This document shows, one piece after another, positions 63,151-64,000 of a stretch of 64,000 bases of DNA (within the stretch, counting starts at the first letter, position 1; the number at the start of each line of letters is the position of its first letter). The DNA comes from JAKOWB01 sp038363005 (lineage in GTDB: Bacteria > Pseudomonadota > Alphaproteobacteria > Kiloniellales > JACOMY01). Made by a program: the position numbers and the translations under genes. The DNA is taken from the NCBI GenBank assembly GCA_038363005.1, contig JBBQBI010000012.1, positions 1 to 64,000 of the forward strand. Reading direction: 5' to 3'. The notes below the pieces were generated by a model. That model saw only the letters and a list, made by a program, of their open reading frames with translations, had not been told where the DNA came from and did not search any database.

Positions 63151-64000
63151 ATGCGGATCGCTTCCTTCAACATCCAGTACGGCAAGGGCAAGGACGGCCG
63201 CTACGACCTGGCGCGCATTGCCGAGGCGGTGCGCGGGGCCGACCTCATCGGCCTGCAGGAGGTGACGCGCAATCTTCCCGGCGTTCCACCGGCCGAGGCG
63301 CAGCAGCCCGAACGCCTGGCCGCGCTGCTGCCCGAGTATTTCTGGGTCTACGCGGCGCCGCTGGACCTCGACGCTGGCTCGGTCCTGGAGGAGGGTCGCG
63401 CCGTCAGCCACCGCTGCCAGTTCGGCAACATGCTGCTGTCGCGCTGGCCGATCCGCTCCACCCGCCATCTTCTGCTACCGCGCGCACGGAGCTTCGACCG
63501 TGCCGACCAGCAGAACGGTGTGTTGGAAGGCATCGTCGCGGCGCCCGGCGGCGACGTGCGGATCTACGTCACGCATCTCAACTACCTGCGCAGCCAGCAA
63601 CGCCGCGCGCAGCTCGACTGGCTGCTGCCGGCGCTGCACGCTGTCGAGGCGGAAGGCGCCAGTGTCACGGGGACGAGCTGGGACGGCTTGGCTGAGGCGC
63701 CGGTGCCGCGGGACTTCGTCATTCTGGGCGACTTCAACCTGACGCCGACGCAGGCCGAGTACGACCGCATCGTCGGCGAGGCTGATTACTTCTATGGCCG
63801 CCAGCGCAGCGGCGGCTTCCTGGTCGACAGCTGGGTCGCCGCCGGCCATCGCGAAGACGAAGGCCTGACCTGGTTCGACGAGGCCAAGGACTTCAAGGTC
63901 GGCCTGCGCCTCGACTACATCTTCGTCACGCCGGCGTTGGCGCCGCGGGTCAAGCGCGCTTGGATCGACCAGCAGAACCCCGCGTCCGACCACCAGCCAG
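63151..64000 (+). CDS. Endonuclease/exonuclease/phosphatase family protein, partial (3' end beyond window)
   Basis: ATG 63151 follows GTGAGGA; the frame is open to the window end, giving at least 283 residues. Motifs of the EEP superfamily are MRIASFNIQYGKGKDGRYDL (Asn metal ligand), LIGLQEVTR (Glu), VTHLNYL (His), ILGDFNLTPTQAEYDRI (Asp-x-Asn), and at the very edge WIDQQNPASDHQP (catalytic Asp-His). The protein thus ends shortly after the window. It is cytoplasmic by lack of a signal peptide. The fold includes phosphodiesterases, sphingomyelinases and DNases; the substrate is unclear. Confidence 0.9.
   Translation, partial: MRIASFNIQYGKGKDGRYDLARIAEAVRGADLIGLQEVTRNLPGVPPAEAQQPERLAALLPEYFWVYAAPLDLDAGSVLEEGRAVSHRCQFGNMLLSRWPIRSTRHLLLPRARSFDRADQQNGVLEGIVAAPGGDVRIYVTHLNYLRSQQRRAQLDWLLPALHAVEAEGASVTGTSWDGLAEAPVPRDFVILGDFNLTPTQAEYDRIVGEADYFYGRQRSGGFLVDSWVAAGHREDEGLTWFDEAKDFKVGLRLDYIFVTPALAPRVKRAWIDQQNPASDHQP

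Overview
The window looks like a piece of a GC-rich alphaproteobacterial chromosome, most likely from a free-living, aerobic member of Rhodospirillales or a relative. The reasons are the strong G/C third-position bias, many ATGA, GTGA and TGATG gene overlaps, a SorAB sulfite dehydrogenase, small alphaproteobacterial conserved proteins, a PHA depolymerase, and a large branched acyl-CoA catabolic locus. Genus cannot be told from the sequence alone. No rRNA, tRNA, CRISPR array, transposase or integrase was recognised.

Left edge (1-3.0 kb): lower-GC accessory DNA. It holds the start of an AlpA/excisionase-like HTH gene, an exported protein ending in three 43-residue fascin-like repeats, a 14-bp tandem repeat, and an orphan membrane protein.

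3.0-11 kb: a small exported protein; a minus-strand operon (TIGR02466 2OG-oxygenase-like protein, SoxA-like flavoprotein, DAO-type oxidase); two strong palindromes; a DUF2231 membrane protein; a 48-codon gene with a lasso-RiPP-type leader; and sulfite dehydrogenase sorAB beside an ECF sigma/anti-sigma pair.

11-31 kb: a polysaccharide O-acylation-type operon (two SGNH proteins, MBOAT, small membrane protein), a VIT/CCC1 carrier, an SLC13 permease with RCK_C domains, a NYN-LOTUS protein, a kinase/class-III-aminotransferase fusion, TIGR03032, a GAF-PAS-PAS-cyclase, an amidohydrolase, two tiny conserved proteins, trxC, a cyclooxygenase-like haem peroxidase, and YgiQ.

31-54 kb: the centrepiece is a divergent locus of 21 genes. 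The minus arm has two acyl-CoA dehydrogenases, a PECR-like SDR and a phytanoyl-CoA dioxygenase-like protein. The plus arm runs from an enoyl-CoA hydratase through AtuA, TetR, a Liv-type ABC importer with an acyl-CoA ligase embedded in it, a split biotin-dependent acyl-CoA carboxylase, a DECR2-like SDR, a second hydratase/isomerase, thiolase, a second ligase and a MaoC hydratase. Protein classes matching every member of the Pseudomonas Atu (acyclic terpene utilisation) set are present. A dedicated importer and PhyH/PECR/DECR-like enzymes are added, which suggests uptake and breakdown of a methyl-branched isoprenoid-type acid. Two copies of the same 21-bp imperfect palindrome lie in the divergent promoter region and are the best candidates for the TetR operators.

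54-64 kb: an unknown helical-toroid-like protein, a gamma-butyrobetaine-dioxygenase-like enzyme without its usual zinc cysteines, an exported cupin, an MFS transporter, two GSTs, an intracellular PHA depolymerase, a TAXI-type solute receptor and a truncated endonuclease/exonuclease/phosphatase gene. Several intergenic mosaic repeats (CATCC...GGATG and CCCTCCCC...GGGGAGGG types) mark gene borders in the right half.
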